In this document: positions 1 to 8,022 of the stretch, in pieces
Position numbering within the stretch: position 1 is the first letter of the stretch
Layout: each line of letters begins with the position of its first letter
Assembly (NCBI GenBank): GCA_949296525.1
Contig: CASFOP010000008.1
Location: forward strand, 1 to 64,000
DNA from: an uncultured bacterium
Lineage (GTDB): Bacteria; Elusimicrobiota; Elusimicrobia; Elusimicrobiales; Elusimicrobiaceae
Reading direction: 5' to 3'
Length of the DNA stretch: 64,000 bases
Notes under the pieces: model-generated
What the model was told of the DNA's origin: nothing
What the model saw: the letters and a program-made list of their open reading frames with translations, nothing else
Database searches by the model: none
Program-made: the position numbers and the translations under genes

Positions 1-207
1 GCTGCTGTCTGACAAATAGTCCTTACCAAATACACAGCGGTTTTCCTGCTCCGTCCGCACCGCCGTCAGGATATTTTCCGCCTCCGTCGTCTTGCGCGTT
101 TCCAATACGCGCGAAAACCGCGGCACAGACACCGCCGCCAAGACACCCAGCACGATGACCACCACCAACAGCTCCGTCAACGTGAAGGCTTTCTTTTTAG
201 AATACAT
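1..207 (-). CDS. Type IV pilin/pseudopilin-like protein, 3' end cut by window edge
   Basis: The reading frame runs from an ATG at 207 to the window edge (69 codons, no stop), so only the N-terminus is visible. It begins MYSKKKAFTLTELLVVVVI, the class III (prepilin) signal: a short basic leader, Ala at -1 where Gly is usual, FTLTE around the processing site with the conserved Glu at +5, then a hydrophobic helix. This predicts cleavage and N-methylation by PilD-type peptidase and assembly into a type IV pilus or type II secretion pseudopilus. A GGGAGG ribosome-binding site lies 5 nt before the ATG. A second pilin is at the far end of the window. The C-terminal globular domain is outside, so the exact role cannot be read. 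Confidence 0.8.
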   Translation of the reverse strand, partial: MYSKKKAFTLTELLVVVIVLGVLAAVSVPRFSRVLETRKTTEAENILTAVRTEQENRCVFGKDYLSDSS

Positions 208-382
208 ACGTCCTCCCGTTCAGCTTAATTAAAATACAGGGCCCGTAGGCCCCATTCCAACAAACAACAAAAATTCCACACGCATCATATTCTAATTAAA
301 AAAATTTAGCAAAAAGGATGGAGTGCCGTCAACAGGAACTTCTTGTCCCGTAAAACATGCCGCAGCCGTCAGATGAAAAGAG

Positions 383-388
383 TAAAAT
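383..388 (+). promoter_or_regulatory. -10 element for a probably leaderless ATL gene
   Basis: TAAAAT ends 6 nt before the ATG at 395 and no Shine-Dalgarno sequence is present, so transcription would begin at or next to the start codon. No good -35 is visible. Confidence 0.4.
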
Positions 389-394
389 ATACCT

Positions 395-724
395 ATGAGC
401 GGTCTGTTCAATGAACGAGTATATGACATTATCCGGCGTATCCCCGAAGGGAAGGTGATGAGCTACGGCCAGATAGCCGCCCTGGCGGGCAACGCCCGCG
501 CCTCGCGCGCGGTGGGATATGCCGCCGCCAGCCCACATGCCCCCAAACTGCCCTTTCACCGTGTGGTATACAAAGACGGTTCCTGCAGCCCCGTTTTTCC
601 ACGGCAGCGGAGTCTGCTGGCTGCCGAAGGCGTGAAATTTACCAAAGACGGACGCGTAATTATGCGCCGTTTTGCCTGGAGGGATAACAGGCTGGAGAAA
701 GAAGCGTTTTTAAAATACGGTTAG
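395..724 (+). CDS. Alkyltransferase-like protein (ATL, MGMT DNA-binding domain) without the acceptor cysteine
   Basis: This 109-residue protein corresponds to the C-terminal DNA-binding/active-site domain of O6-alkylguanine-DNA alkyltransferase. Visible are IPEGKVMSYGQIA, the helix-turn-helix region with ASRAVG (Arg finger region) and the active-site strand. The canonical PCHR motif reads PFHR, so the alkyl-acceptor Cys is Phe. ATL proteins with Trp or Ala at this site bind O6-alkylguanine, flip it out and recruit nucleotide excision repair rather than repairing directly. That role is inferred here. The gene converges on dinB and overlaps its stop by 4 bp, placing two alkylation/lesion-tolerance genes tail to tail. 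Confidence 0.85.
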   Translation: MSGLFNERVYDIIRRIPEGKVMSYGQIAALAGNARASRAVGYAAASPHAPKLPFHRVVYKDGSCSPVFPRQRSLLAAEGVKFTKDGRVIMRRFAWRDNRLEKEAFLKYG

Positions 725-1791
725 GATGTTTGGGCCGGGGAAAAATCAAACTGCAGCTGCCCATCTCCCGTTTCTTTGGGAATATTGGACAGAGTAACAC
801 CCAACAGACGCACTTTACGCCCTTTTAATTCCACTCCCGCCAATATATCCGCCGCCACCGCCAACAGCTGCTTCGGCCCGGATACAAGGCCGGGCAGAGT
901 ATAGGAACGGGTGATTTGTTTAAAATCAGCAAACTTCAGTTTCAGCGTAACCGTTTTCCCGGCAAAACCCGCCCGGCCGCACCGTGTCCAAACTTTCCGG
1001 CATACGTCTTCCAGCCGGGCGGACAAAATATCCGGCTCCGACGTGTCTTGGGCAAACGTTTCTTCCGCCCCCAAAGATTTGCGTATGCGGTGCACCTGCA
1101 CTTCCCGCCCGTCCCGGCCGCGGGCGTATTCATAATAATTTTGCCCCGCTTTGCCAAAATGCCTTAGCAGCAACGGCAGCGGTGCACGGCGCAGATCCGC
1201 CCCCTTCCGAATGCCCAGTTTGTGCATTTTTTGGGCTGTTACTTTGCCCACGCCGAAAAATTTTTCCACCGGCAAAGAAGCAATAAACCGCTGCACATTT
1301 TTGGGGGAAATGACAAACAGCCCGTCCGGCTTGCGGCAGTCGGAAGCGATTTTGGCCAGCATTTTGTTGACAGACACCCCGGCCGACGCCGTCAACCCCG
1401 TTTCCTGGAAAATGCGCGCTTTGATTTCCCGTGCCGCTTGCGTGGCACAGGGCAGATGGGATACATCCAGAAAGGCTTCATCTATGGACAGTGGTTCCAC
1501 TTTGTCGGTATATTCGTGAAAAATGCGGTGAATGCGGCGGGAAATTTCTTTATATGTTTCCATCCGCGCCGGAACAAATATTAACCCGCGGCAGAGGCGT
1601 TTTGCACGCGCGGCAGACATGGCTGAATGCACCCCGTAACGGCGGGCCTCATAGCTGGCCGTGGCCACCACCCCTCGCGGCCCGGCATACCCCACCGCCA
1701 CGGGCCGGCCTTTTAAAGAGGGGTTGTCGCGCTGTTCCACGGAAGCATAAAAGGCATCCATATCTATATGGATGATTTTGCGTACGGACAT
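721..1791 (-). CDS. dinB: DNA polymerase IV (Y-family translesion polymerase)
   Basis: The 356-residue protein starts at MSVRKIIHIDMDAFYASVE, the palm motif with the first catalytic aspartates. LSIDEAFLDVS carries the second catalytic Asp-Glu pair, helix-hairpin-helix thumb sequence follows (VGKVTAQKMHKLGI), and a little-finger domain ends the protein. Error-prone bypass of damaged template is the family role. The open frame extends 48 codons further upstream, but that part is the antisense reading of a tRNA-Arg gene, so the ATG at 1791 is preferred. The tail FDFSPAQTS is not a full QLxLF clamp-binding motif. It is likely transcribed shortly downstream of the tRNA. Confidence 0.95.
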   Translation of the reverse strand: MSVRKIIHIDMDAFYASVEQRDNPSLKGRPVAVGYAGPRGVVATASYEARRYGVHSAMSAARAKRLCRGLIFVPARMETYKEISRRIHRIFHEYTDKVEPLSIDEAFLDVSHLPCATQAAREIKARIFQETGLTASAGVSVNKMLAKIASDCRKPDGLFVISPKNVQRFIASLPVEKFFGVGKVTAQKMHKLGIRKGADLRRAPLPLLLRHFGKAGQNYYEYARGRDGREVQVHRIRKSLGAEETFAQDTSEPDILSARLEDVCRKVWTRCGRAGFAGKTVTLKLKFADFKQITRSYTLPGLVSGPKQLLAVAADILAGVELKGRKVRLLGVTLSNIPKETGDGQLQFDFSPAQTS

Positions 1792-1812
1792 AAAATAAAC
1801 GTAAAAAAATCC

Positions 1813-1884
1813 TACCCCCATACAGAATCGAACTGTAATCCCCTGCTTAGAAGGCAGATGCTCTATCCGTTGAGCTATGGGGGC
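1813..1884 (-). tRNA. tRNA-Arg (anticodon TCT)
   Basis: A cloverleaf can be folded on the minus strand. The acceptor stem is GCCCCCA/TGGGGGT with a G-T closing pair, followed by T8A9 and a D-stem GCTC/GAGC. The anticodon stem is TCTGC/GCAGG with loop CTTCTAA (anticodon TCT), then a 4-nt variable loop and T-arm TACAG-TTCGATT-CTGTA with discriminator A. CCA is not encoded. It decodes AGA/AGG. Confidence 0.9.
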
Positions 1885-1982
1885 AGGATAAGGAAATGTT
1901 TTTATTATTTTACAAAAATTCTGCCCCTTGTACAAAGGCTCCGCCTGACAGCGGAGTCTTTTCCACGGGAAAAACCATTCCG

Positions 1983-3347
1983 TCAGCCTTTCTGTTTACC
2001 GCTTTCTATCCATTTGCGCGTAAGCAAAAGGCCCACGGGGGAAACACATGCTATCAGCGCGTAAATCAGCCACATCTCCCCGGGATGCTGCATCCCCTCT
2101 TTGGGAATAAAATGGGCCAGCATGGAGCCGGAATACAGCCCCGTGGTAAACTTGGCCATAAACCACGGCAGGCCCGCCAGGCCCATATACGCACCTACCT
2201 GCCCGGCGGGGGCCAAATCCCCCACATATTCATAAAACCGGGAAGACCAGGCCGCTTCGCCCAGCGAAAAGAGGATGACATAGGCAATCAGCAAACTCAA
2301 ATCCGGCCGGGACCCAACCAGTAAAAATGTTGTTGCGGCGGAAATACTGGTGCCGACAATCAGCATCTTAAACACATTGACATGGCGCGTAAGCATGGCA
2401 ATCAGCGGTACGAAAATCACAATAATAAACGGATTGATGCCGTTAATCCATTCAAACTTGGCGGTCACTTCCGCCGGGAATACGCGGAAAATATAATCCG
2501 GCATGGTCAAAAACTGGTGGGCAAACAGCGTCTGCACCGGCAGCAAAATGAAAATAAACCACATAAAACGCATATCCCTAAACGGCATTTCGGACAGGCG
2601 CTGTTTCCAGGTTTTGTTTTTGTTTTCCTCTTCGTCCACTACGGCTACGCGGCACTCCTTTTCCACTTTTTTGGTAAACAGCGTCAAATGCAGCAACAAA
2701 AGCAGCCCCGTCAGCGCAGTGCAGGTTAAAAACACCCCCATAATGCCCCAGCCCAAGCCGTGGATGTTGCCGATAAACGGATTGTCGGTGCGTATAAAAG
2801 GCGAAATGAAATTTTCGCACACAATGCCCAAATTCATAATGGCGTAAATAAAACTAAACGCAATGGCGGACACCTTAGGATTGGTGTATTCCTTGGCTCC
2901 GGCATATAAAGCCGGCTGTAAAATGCCCGATCCCAGCGCCATCAGCACAATGGCCGCCCAAGACATGGCATAGCCCAGAGGCTTGAGCCCCATATCCGCC
3001 GGCACTTCAGCAAAACCAAGCAATACGCGCCCGGCAAACAGAAGCACCAGGGCGATGGTCAGGGCCTTGCGCACGCCGTACTTGTCGGTTACAAAACCTC
3101 CGCCGAACATAAACAGCGTGACCAGCCCCGTAAAAGTGGACACGCTCACGCCGGTCATCGCATCGCTCATGCCTACGCTGCCGCCCAAAAAGAGCGTCAG
3201 CAGGGTCAGGATGCCGAAATAGGCAATGCCTTCCCCGAAATTTACCAGGTTTACCAGCCAAAACGCCCGCGAAGAGGAAAAAATGATTTTCAGTTCCTCA
3301 ATCAGCGATGTTTTAGGCCGAAGGTTTGTTTGTTCGTTTTTGTCCAT
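1983..3347 (-). CDS. MFS transporter resembling the POT/PTR peptide-transporter family
   Basis: This 454-residue polytopic protein has roughly twelve hydrophobic segments. DKYGVRKAL after helix 2 is the MFS loop motif. FSFIYAIMNLG resembles the POT signature FYxxINxG, and LGEAAWSSRFYEYVGDLAP resembles the GExxxSxxxxEF...AP motif of POT helix 10. The family couples proton influx to uptake of di-/tripeptides or related solutes across the inner membrane, but the substrate here is unknown. The usual POT helix-1 ExxERF motif is not evident, so a divergent member or other MFS group is possible. The start at 3347 has TATAAT ending 7 nt upstream and no ribosome-binding site. Confidence 0.75.
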   Translation of the reverse strand: MDKNEQTNLRPKTSLIEELKIIFSSSRAFWLVNLVNFGEGIAYFGILTLLTLFLGGSVGMSDAMTGVSVSTFTGLVTLFMFGGGFVTDKYGVRKALTIALVLLFAGRVLLGFAEVPADMGLKPLGYAMSWAAIVLMALGSGILQPALYAGAKEYTNPKVSAIAFSFIYAIMNLGIVCENFISPFIRTDNPFIGNIHGLGWGIMGVFLTCTALTGLLLLLHLTLFTKKVEKECRVAVVDEEENKNKTWKQRLSEMPFRDMRFMWFIFILLPVQTLFAHQFLTMPDYIFRVFPAEVTAKFEWINGINPFIIVIFVPLIAMLTRHVNVFKMLIVGTSISAATTFLLVGSRPDLSLLIAYVILFSLGEAAWSSRFYEYVGDLAPAGQVGAYMGLAGLPWFMAKFTTGLYSGSMLAHFIPKEGMQHPGEMWLIYALIACVSPVGLLLTRKWIESGKQKG

Positions 3348-3354
3348 AGTGTTT

Positions 3355-3360
3355 ATTATA
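3355..3360 (-). promoter_or_regulatory. -10 element for leaderless transporter mRNA
   Basis: TATAAT on the minus strand ends 7 nt before the ATG at 3347, with no Shine-Dalgarno between them. Confidence 0.4.
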
Positions 3361-3399
3361 TATGTTTTTCCAAAAGATATGCCCGTTCTTTTTTTGTAT

Positions 3400-3428
3400 T
3401 TGGGCCCTCCTCCCCAAATTGCTATGAT
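3400..3428 (+). promoter_or_regulatory. Sigma-70-type promoter (TTGGGC-17-TATGAT) close to the start codon at 3437
   Basis: A -35-like TTGGGC and -10-like TATGAT are 17 bp apart. The -10 ends 8 nt before the ATG, so the transcript would have almost no leader. Confidence 0.4.
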
Positions 3429-3436
3429 TATAGGGT

Positions 3437-4348
3437 ATGAAACGCTTACTCAAAAACCGGGTTAAAGAAGAAACGGACGACATTAAACGCCGCATGCTGA
3501 CAGGCCTGCCGTTTGAAAGGCCGCTGTACGCTTTATATGAGCAACTGCGCACATCCGAAAAACATGCCTGGACGGTACAAACCTACCGCCTATTGTTGTT
3601 GTACGCCAATGCCGGGCAAAAAAAGGCTTTATTCCATCCGGCCCTGCTGCAGGCGTTTATGGCCTTGGGACAGTTGCGCCAAGCGCGTGCCGTGGCCAGG
3701 CAGCTGTTGTCCAAAAACCCCGCCGACCCGGAAACGCGCAAGCTGCTGCGCGGCCTTTCCGCACGGGCGGAAAATGCCCTGCCCCCTTATACACCGCTGG
3801 CCGCATTAAGCCCGTATGCGGCGGAGGAAAAAGGCCTTTCCCGCAGCTTAAGGCCGCCGCTGGCCGCACAATGGAAAAAAGCCCCGGAAATCTTCTCCGA
3901 TGAAAACCTGCAGAAACTGGGCTATTTTGAAAAACGGAAACAGCTGGCCCGCGCACCGCGCTCCTGCCGCGCCGCGCTGGAAGAAACTTTTGACGAATTA
4001 ACGGCCAGCTATCTGCTGGGCAGTTACCGCGCGGCTGCCGCACTGGCAGGCGCCATGCTGGAAACGCTGCTGGCTTTGCATATCAAAAAGACCCTGAAAA
4101 TCCAAAAAATTTCGGTATCCGGCAGGGCCGCGCAAAACATTTTTGATTTAAACCTCCATGACCTGGCGGCCTGCTGCGCCGCTTATAATCTGCTGACGCC
4201 GCACACGCTTAAGCTTATCGGAGCGGCGCGCGGACAGCGAAACTTCATCCACCCCGGCAAAGCCCTGCTGGAACAGACGGGGCTGACCCCTGCCGGTGCC
4301 CGCGTTTGCCTGCTGGCCGTACTGGAAACCGCCGACGAAGTCTTGTAA
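3437..4348 (+). CDS. Uncharacterised protein with a C-terminal HEPN/DUF4145-like helical domain
   Basis: The protein has 303 residues and no signal peptide. The N-terminal two thirds are helical and Ala/Leu/Arg-rich, with a TPR-like stretch about residues 50-100 (LLLLYANAGQKKALFHPALLQAFMALGQLRQARA split over two helices). The C-terminal ~110 residues (SYRAAAALAGAMLETLL... to ...ETADEVL) resemble the DUF4145/HEPN-type helical bundle found in RNA-binding or nuclease-like proteins. RGQRNFIH near residues 264-271 fits the Rx4-6H HEPN catalytic pattern. I infer a HEPN-like fold from this pattern only and cannot assign a substrate. It stands alone between divergent and co-directional genes. Confidence 0.5.
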   Translation: MKRLLKNRVKEETDDIKRRMLTGLPFERPLYALYEQLRTSEKHAWTVQTYRLLLLYANAGQKKALFHPALLQAFMALGQLRQARAVARQLLSKNPADPETRKLLRGLSARAENALPPYTPLAALSPYAAEEKGLSRSLRPPLAAQWKKAPEIFSDENLQKLGYFEKRKQLARAPRSCRAALEETFDELTASYLLGSYRAAAALAGAMLETLLALHIKKTLKIQKISVSGRAAQNIFDLNLHDLAACCAAYNLLTPHTLKLIGAARGQRNFIHPGKALLEQTGLTPAGARVCLLAVLETADEVL

Positions 4349-4412
4349 GGCCTTTCCTGCGACGGCCTGGACAACTAAATGGAGCCGCCTCCAACGTTAC
4401 CCCATAATTAGT

Positions 4413-4418
4413 TATAAT
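4413..4418 (+). promoter_or_regulatory. -10 element (TATAAT) for a leaderless yejM-like mRNA
   Basis: A perfect TATAAT ends 6 nt before the ATG at 4425. There is no ribosome-binding site between them. Confidence 0.5.
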
Positions 4419-4424
4419 CTAAAT

Positions 4425-6221
4425 ATGAGCTTGAAAAACATCTTTTGGTTTTGCTTCGCGGAGCTCGTACTGTGGAGTGCTCTCTCGCTGGCATATTTTT
4501 TTGTCAGCGGTTTTTATCCGACAACGCTCGGAACGCTTTTTACGCTCCTGTTTATACCGGGCAACAGCCTGATGTTCGCCGCGGGCCTTTTTATTCTTCT
4601 TGTTTTGTTGCGCTGTGCCGGGCCGAGGGCGGCATGGTGGGGAGCCCTAACGCTGGGCACCTTACTCAATTTAGTCCTGCTGCTGGATATTTTCATTTAT
4701 TCACAATATCGTTTCCATTTAAGCATCGCAATGCTGCAGCTGTTTTTTGGCCCGGCCGGGCGTGAAATTTTTGTTTTCCCCGTTTCCATGTATATTCTGA
4801 CGGCCGTAAGCGTATTGCTAATTGTGGCCGGCACCCGGGCGCTGGCTGGGCTGGCACGCAAAATCACCTGGGGGCGCAAAGCCGTTATATGCATCAGTAT
4901 GTTATCCGTGCTTATTTTTGCGGGATACAACGCTTTATATGCCTGGGGCAAGTTTATGGCTTCCCCAGCCATACTGACCCAGGTAACCTATTTGCCGTGG
5001 GCACAGCCTTTCAGCATGAACCGCCGCCTGCGCAAAATGGGCTTTGAACCAAAAAGCAATCCTTATTCCGCACCCCAATCCGGCACACTGCGTTATCCTC
5101 ACGCACCAATGAGCTGTAATCCTCATGAAAAATTTAACATCCTGCTGGTTTTAATTGATTCCTGGCGCGCAGACAGTTTTACGCCACAGGTAATGCCACA
5201 TTTGTATAACGCCTATAAAAATTCGCCGGATGCGTTTTATTTTACCAACCATCTTTCCGGCGGAAATGCCACAGAAGCGGGAGTATTCTCTTTAATGTAT
5301 TCCATTCCTTATGCCTATTGGGATACCGTTACAGCCACAAAAACCCGCCCCGTACTGATGGACGAACTGGACAAAGAGGGATATGCCTTTGCCATATACG
5401 CCAGCGGACGGCTGGACAGCCCGGAATTTAACCAAAATGTTTTTTCGCATATTCCCGATCTGCGTGTTAATTCCGACGGGATTGAAAAATACCAGCGTGA
5501 CGAGGACGCCCAACAAGACTTCCTGGAATTTTTGGACGGGCGGGACCCGAAAAAGCCCTTCTTCGGTTTTCTGTTTTATGACTGCGCACACGGCCAGAAT
5601 TTCCCTCCGGGCTATCAAACGCCTTTTATCCCGTACAGCGAACAAATGAATTATCTGCTGCTGACCAAAAACACGGATCCGGCGCCTTATATGAACCGCT
5701 ACAAAAATTCCGTTCATTATATTGACAGCCTTATCGGCCAGTTATTCACGGAACTGAAAGAAAGGGGCCTGGACAAAAACACCATTATCATCGTTACGGG
5801 AGACCACGGACAGGAAATCAACGACACGCGCCATAATTTCTGGGGACATAACAGCAATTTTGCCAAATACCAAACCCATGTGCCGCTGCTGGTATGGTGG
5901 CCGGGCATGCAGGGAGGGGAAAAAACTTACCGCACCTCTCATTACGACGTTGTCCTGGCGCTGCTGACCCACGCGTTGAACTGTTCCAACCCAACCCGTG
6001 ATTACAGCTCCGGTTATGACTTGTTCAGTTCCATTGTCCGGCCATGGACGCTGATACTTAGTTATACCAACAAGGCCGTGCGGGAAGGGAACCTCATCTC
6101 CGTACTGAATAATTACGGAGGCATTACCAATTATGATGAGGATTTCGTCCCGGCGAATACTTCTGTCAGCGCTTCTGCACTGGCGGAGAGTTTGAAAGAA
6201 TTCAGTCATTTCTATAAATAA
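4425..6221 (+). CDS. YejM/PbgA-like inner-membrane protein with sulfatase-fold periplasmic domain
   Basis: The 598-residue protein matches the size of YejM (about 586). The N-terminal ~190 residues form five hydrophobic helices (DUF3413-like). A linker leads to an alkaline-phosphatase/sulfatase-fold domain from about residue 238 (FNILLVLIDSWRADSF) with ITGDHGQEIND near residue 459, the metal-site region of the fold. In enterobacteria YejM senses lipopolysaccharide and restrains LpxC proteolysis through LapB. A comparable envelope-lipid role is inferred, but a phosphoethanolamine or glycerol-phosphate transferase is an alternative. The start is the ATG at 4425. The open frame extends 43 codons upstream into non-family sequence. 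The next gene follows after 1 nt. Confidence 0.75.
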   Translation: MSLKNIFWFCFAELVLWSALSLAYFFVSGFYPTTLGTLFTLLFIPGNSLMFAAGLFILLVLLRCAGPRAAWWGALTLGTLLNLVLLLDIFIYSQYRFHLSIAMLQLFFGPAGREIFVFPVSMYILTAVSVLLIVAGTRALAGLARKITWGRKAVICISMLSVLIFAGYNALYAWGKFMASPAILTQVTYLPWAQPFSMNRRLRKMGFEPKSNPYSAPQSGTLRYPHAPMSCNPHEKFNILLVLIDSWRADSFTPQVMPHLYNAYKNSPDAFYFTNHLSGGNATEAGVFSLMYSIPYAYWDTVTATKTRPVLMDELDKEGYAFAIYASGRLDSPEFNQNVFSHIPDLRVNSDGIEKYQRDEDAQQDFLEFLDGRDPKKPFFGFLFYDCAHGQNFPPGYQTPFIPYSEQMNYLLLTKNTDPAPYMNRYKNSVHYIDSLIGQLFTELKERGLDKNTIIIVTGDHGQEINDTRHNFWGHNSNFAKYQTHVPLLVWWPGMQGGEKTYRTSHYDVVLALLTHALNCSNPTRDYSSGYDLFSSIVRPWTLILSYTNKAVREGNLISVLNNYGGITNYDEDFVPANTSVSASALAESLKEFSHFYK

Positions 6222-6222
6222 T

Positions 6223-6699
6223 ATGCGTGTACAGGAAGTAAAAGATTTTTTTGCCTCACGCGGTTTAGCAAACCGCATTTTAACTTTTTCCCAGTCGTCC
6301 GCCACCGTGGAACTGGCGGCACAGGCTGTGGGCTGCCCTCCGCAGCATATTGTCAAAACCCTGGCTTTTAAAACCAAGACGGGGCCCATTGTGATTTGTG
6401 CGGCCGGAAATGTGCGCGTAGACAATAAAAAATTTAAAGCGTTTTTTGGGGAAAAAGCCGTTTTTCCGCACGGAGAAGAGGTGGAACGCCTGACGGGCCA
6501 TCCGGCAGGAGGGGTATGCCCGTTTTCCCTGCTGCCCGGCGTACGCGTGTATTTGGACGAAAGCATTCGGAATTTTGACCGGGTCTATCCGGCCGCAGGT
6601 GCCCCCGACAACGCCGTACGGCTAAGCCCACAGGAACTGCAGGAACTGACGGGGGCTGAATGGATAAATGTCTGTAAAAACCGCGTCGCCGCACCATAA
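6223..6699 (+). CDS. YbaK/EbsC-family aminoacyl-tRNA deacylase
   Basis: The 158-residue protein covers the whole YbaK/ProX domain. HIVKTLAFKTKTGPIVICAAGN contains the conserved Lys of the family, and GHPAGGVCPFSLLPGVRVYLDES is the typical GxxxGxxxPxG-like segment and strand order. Family members hydrolyse mischarged tRNA (Cys- or Ala-tRNA-Pro) in trans and act in the cytosol. The precise tRNA substrate cannot be read from the sequence. It starts 1 nt after the yejM-like stop, so the two are probably co-transcribed although functionally unrelated. Confidence 0.9.
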   Translation: MRVQEVKDFFASRGLANRILTFSQSSATVELAAQAVGCPPQHIVKTLAFKTKTGPIVICAAGNVRVDNKKFKAFFGEKAVFPHGEEVERLTGHPAGGVCPFSLLPGVRVYLDESIRNFDRVYPAAGAPDNAVRLSPQELQELTGAEWINVCKNRVAAP

Positions 6700-6777
6700 T
6701 CCCCTTTGTGTGATAAACGTGCAGAAAAAATGCTATATTTATGTAAGCAGGGATATTATTTTGGGAGGAAAATTATA

Positions 6778-7143
6778 ATGGACGCATTCAAAACGTATTA
6801 TATGAACGTAATTACCAAAAACTACATCAACTTTGAGGGCCGTGCTGACCGCAAAGAGTTCTGGATGTTTTTTTTGTTTAACTTCGTTATCGGTATTGTG
6901 TTGAGCTTCCTGGGCGGTATGGACAATATACTGGGCACATTATTTACAATCATTTATGTCCTGTATTATCTGGGGATTTTGCTGCCCATGCTGTCCATCG
7001 GCGCGCGCCGCCTGCACGATACGGACCGCAGCGGCTGGTGGTGGCTGATTAATTTCCTGCCGATAATCGGCTGGATTGTGCTGCTGGTGTTTTGGGTGTT
7101 GCCTTCTACGCCGGGGCAAAACCGCTTTGGCGCGGCAAAATAA
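6778..7143 (+). CDS. DUF805 membrane protein
   Basis: This 121-residue protein has the DUF805 hallmarks: NFEGRADRKEFWMFFLFN before the first helix, three to four hydrophobic segments, and ARRLHDTDRSGWWWL before the last helices. The C-terminus is NRFG. The family is common in Gram-negative inner membranes and its function is unknown. The ATG at 6778 is chosen because GGGAGGA lies just upstream; the frame is open for 24 codons before it. A strong terminator follows. Two further DUF805 domains occur within 2.7 kb. Confidence 0.9.
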   Translation: MDAFKTYYMNVITKNYINFEGRADRKEFWMFFLFNFVIGIVLSFLGGMDNILGTLFTIIYVLYYLGILLPMLSIGARRLHDTDRSGWWWLINFLPIIGWIVLLVFWVLPSTPGQNRFGAAK

Positions 7144-7160
7144 ATATCTGACGAAGAAAA

Positions 7161-7188
7161 CCGCCCGTTTGCAACGGGCGGTTTTTTT
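7161..7188 (+). terminator. Rho-independent terminator after DUF805 gene
   Basis: A 9-bp perfect stem CCGCCCGTT/AACGGGCGG with a 3-nt loop is followed by seven T. Confidence 0.9.
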
Positions 7189-7215
7189 GTGCTTACCCGG
7201 GGAAATTGCTAAAAT
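7187..7215 (+). promoter_or_regulatory. Promoter TTGTGC-17-TAAAAT, leaderless start at 7222
   Basis: The two hexamers are 17 bp apart and the -10 ends 6 nt before the ATG. The -35 overlaps the end of the preceding terminator. Confidence 0.5.
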
Positions 7216-7221
7216 AAACAC

Positions 7222-8007
7222 ATGAAAAAACTGTTTTATTCTCTGGTTGGACTGGCCGCGTTGGCCGTAATATATGCGCTTGGCACTTTTGTTTACGTAA
7301 AAATCCAAATGCGCCCGCTGCCGCTGATGATTGCACCGTCATCCGCCGCCGCTTCACTGGATACTCGTCCGCAAGTGCACCTGGTACACGCCGTTAATTC
7401 CGTACGCCGGGCACAGGCCAAAGATGCCGGGTTTGAAGGTTTTGAAATGGATTTAAACCGGGTTAACGGGCAACTGATGCTGGCCCACGACGAAAAAGAT
7501 TTTTCCGGGGCCGTGCCTCTTTCCGCCGTTTTTGAAGCCGTGCAAAATCCCGGGGAAAAAACTTATTGGATAGATTTGAAAACCACCCTGACACCGGCAG
7601 ATATAAACGAACTTAAATCCCAGGCCAGCCGTTACGGCGTTTCGCCCCGGCGAATGCTGTTTGAAACCGGGCCGGGGGAAACAGCGGATTTGCTAAACGC
7701 CGCCGGATTTCCCATTTTGCTTCAGGTGGTCAACGGATTTGATGAAGATGGAAATGACCCGCAAACGCGCGCCGCACTAAACGCACAAATGGAGGATCTC
7801 CTGCGTCGCTACCATCCGTTTGCCATAGCGGCCAGCCTGGGGAAATACCCATATCTACAAGCCTATTTCCCGCAGTATAACAAAGCCATTTACAGCGCCA
7901 CTACCGTGCGCCCGAGCTTGAAGAAAAAATTTTTAAAAGACGCCATGTTTCAGGACCCGACCGTCCTTTTGTTTATGCAGGATGAATACACGGCGCTGCC
8001 GTTTTAA
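7222..8007 (+). CDS. Membrane-anchored PLC-like phosphodiesterase (FAM151/GDPD-like TIM barrel)
   Basis: The 261-residue protein has an N-terminal hydrophobic segment (residues 4-28, no obvious cleavage site), suggesting a membrane anchor with a periplasmic domain. HLVHAVNSVRRAQ, GFEGFEMDLN and LMLAHDEKD match the order His/Asn, Glu-x-Asp, His-Asp of the glycerophosphodiesterase/PLC-like barrel, with the HAVNS spelling closer to FAM151/menorin-type proteins. A metal-dependent phosphodiesterase acting on phospholipid head groups is inferred. Canonical GDPD residues are incomplete, so catalytic activity is uncertain. It is separated by 15 nt from the HD-DUF805 gene, which has its own AGGAG site. 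Confidence 0.6.
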   Translation: MKKLFYSLVGLAALAVIYALGTFVYVKIQMRPLPLMIAPSSAAASLDTRPQVHLVHAVNSVRRAQAKDAGFEGFEMDLNRVNGQLMLAHDEKDFSGAVPLSAVFEAVQNPGEKTYWIDLKTTLTPADINELKSQASRYGVSPRRMLFETGPGETADLLNAAGFPILLQVVNGFDEDGNDPQTRAALNAQMEDLLRRYHPFAIAASLGKYPYLQAYFPQYNKAIYSATTVRPSLKKKFLKDAMFQDPTVLLFMQDEYTALPF

Positions 8008-8022
8008 TTTACAGGAGTTTTT

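Noticed and set aside
1792-1935. 48-codon N-terminal extension of DinB
   Set aside because: It is the reading of a tRNA-Arg gene (typical spurious PIAQRIEHLPSKQ peptide); DinB homology starts at 1791.
4296-4424. 43-codon extension of the YejM-like protein
   Set aside because: It overlaps the preceding gene in another frame and is not membrane-like; the ATG at 4425 begins the first helix.
7222-8007. Plain glycerophosphodiesterase (ugpQ) call
   Set aside because: The HRG motif at the start of the barrel is HAVNS here, so only the wider PLC-like/FAM151-type superfamily is supported.
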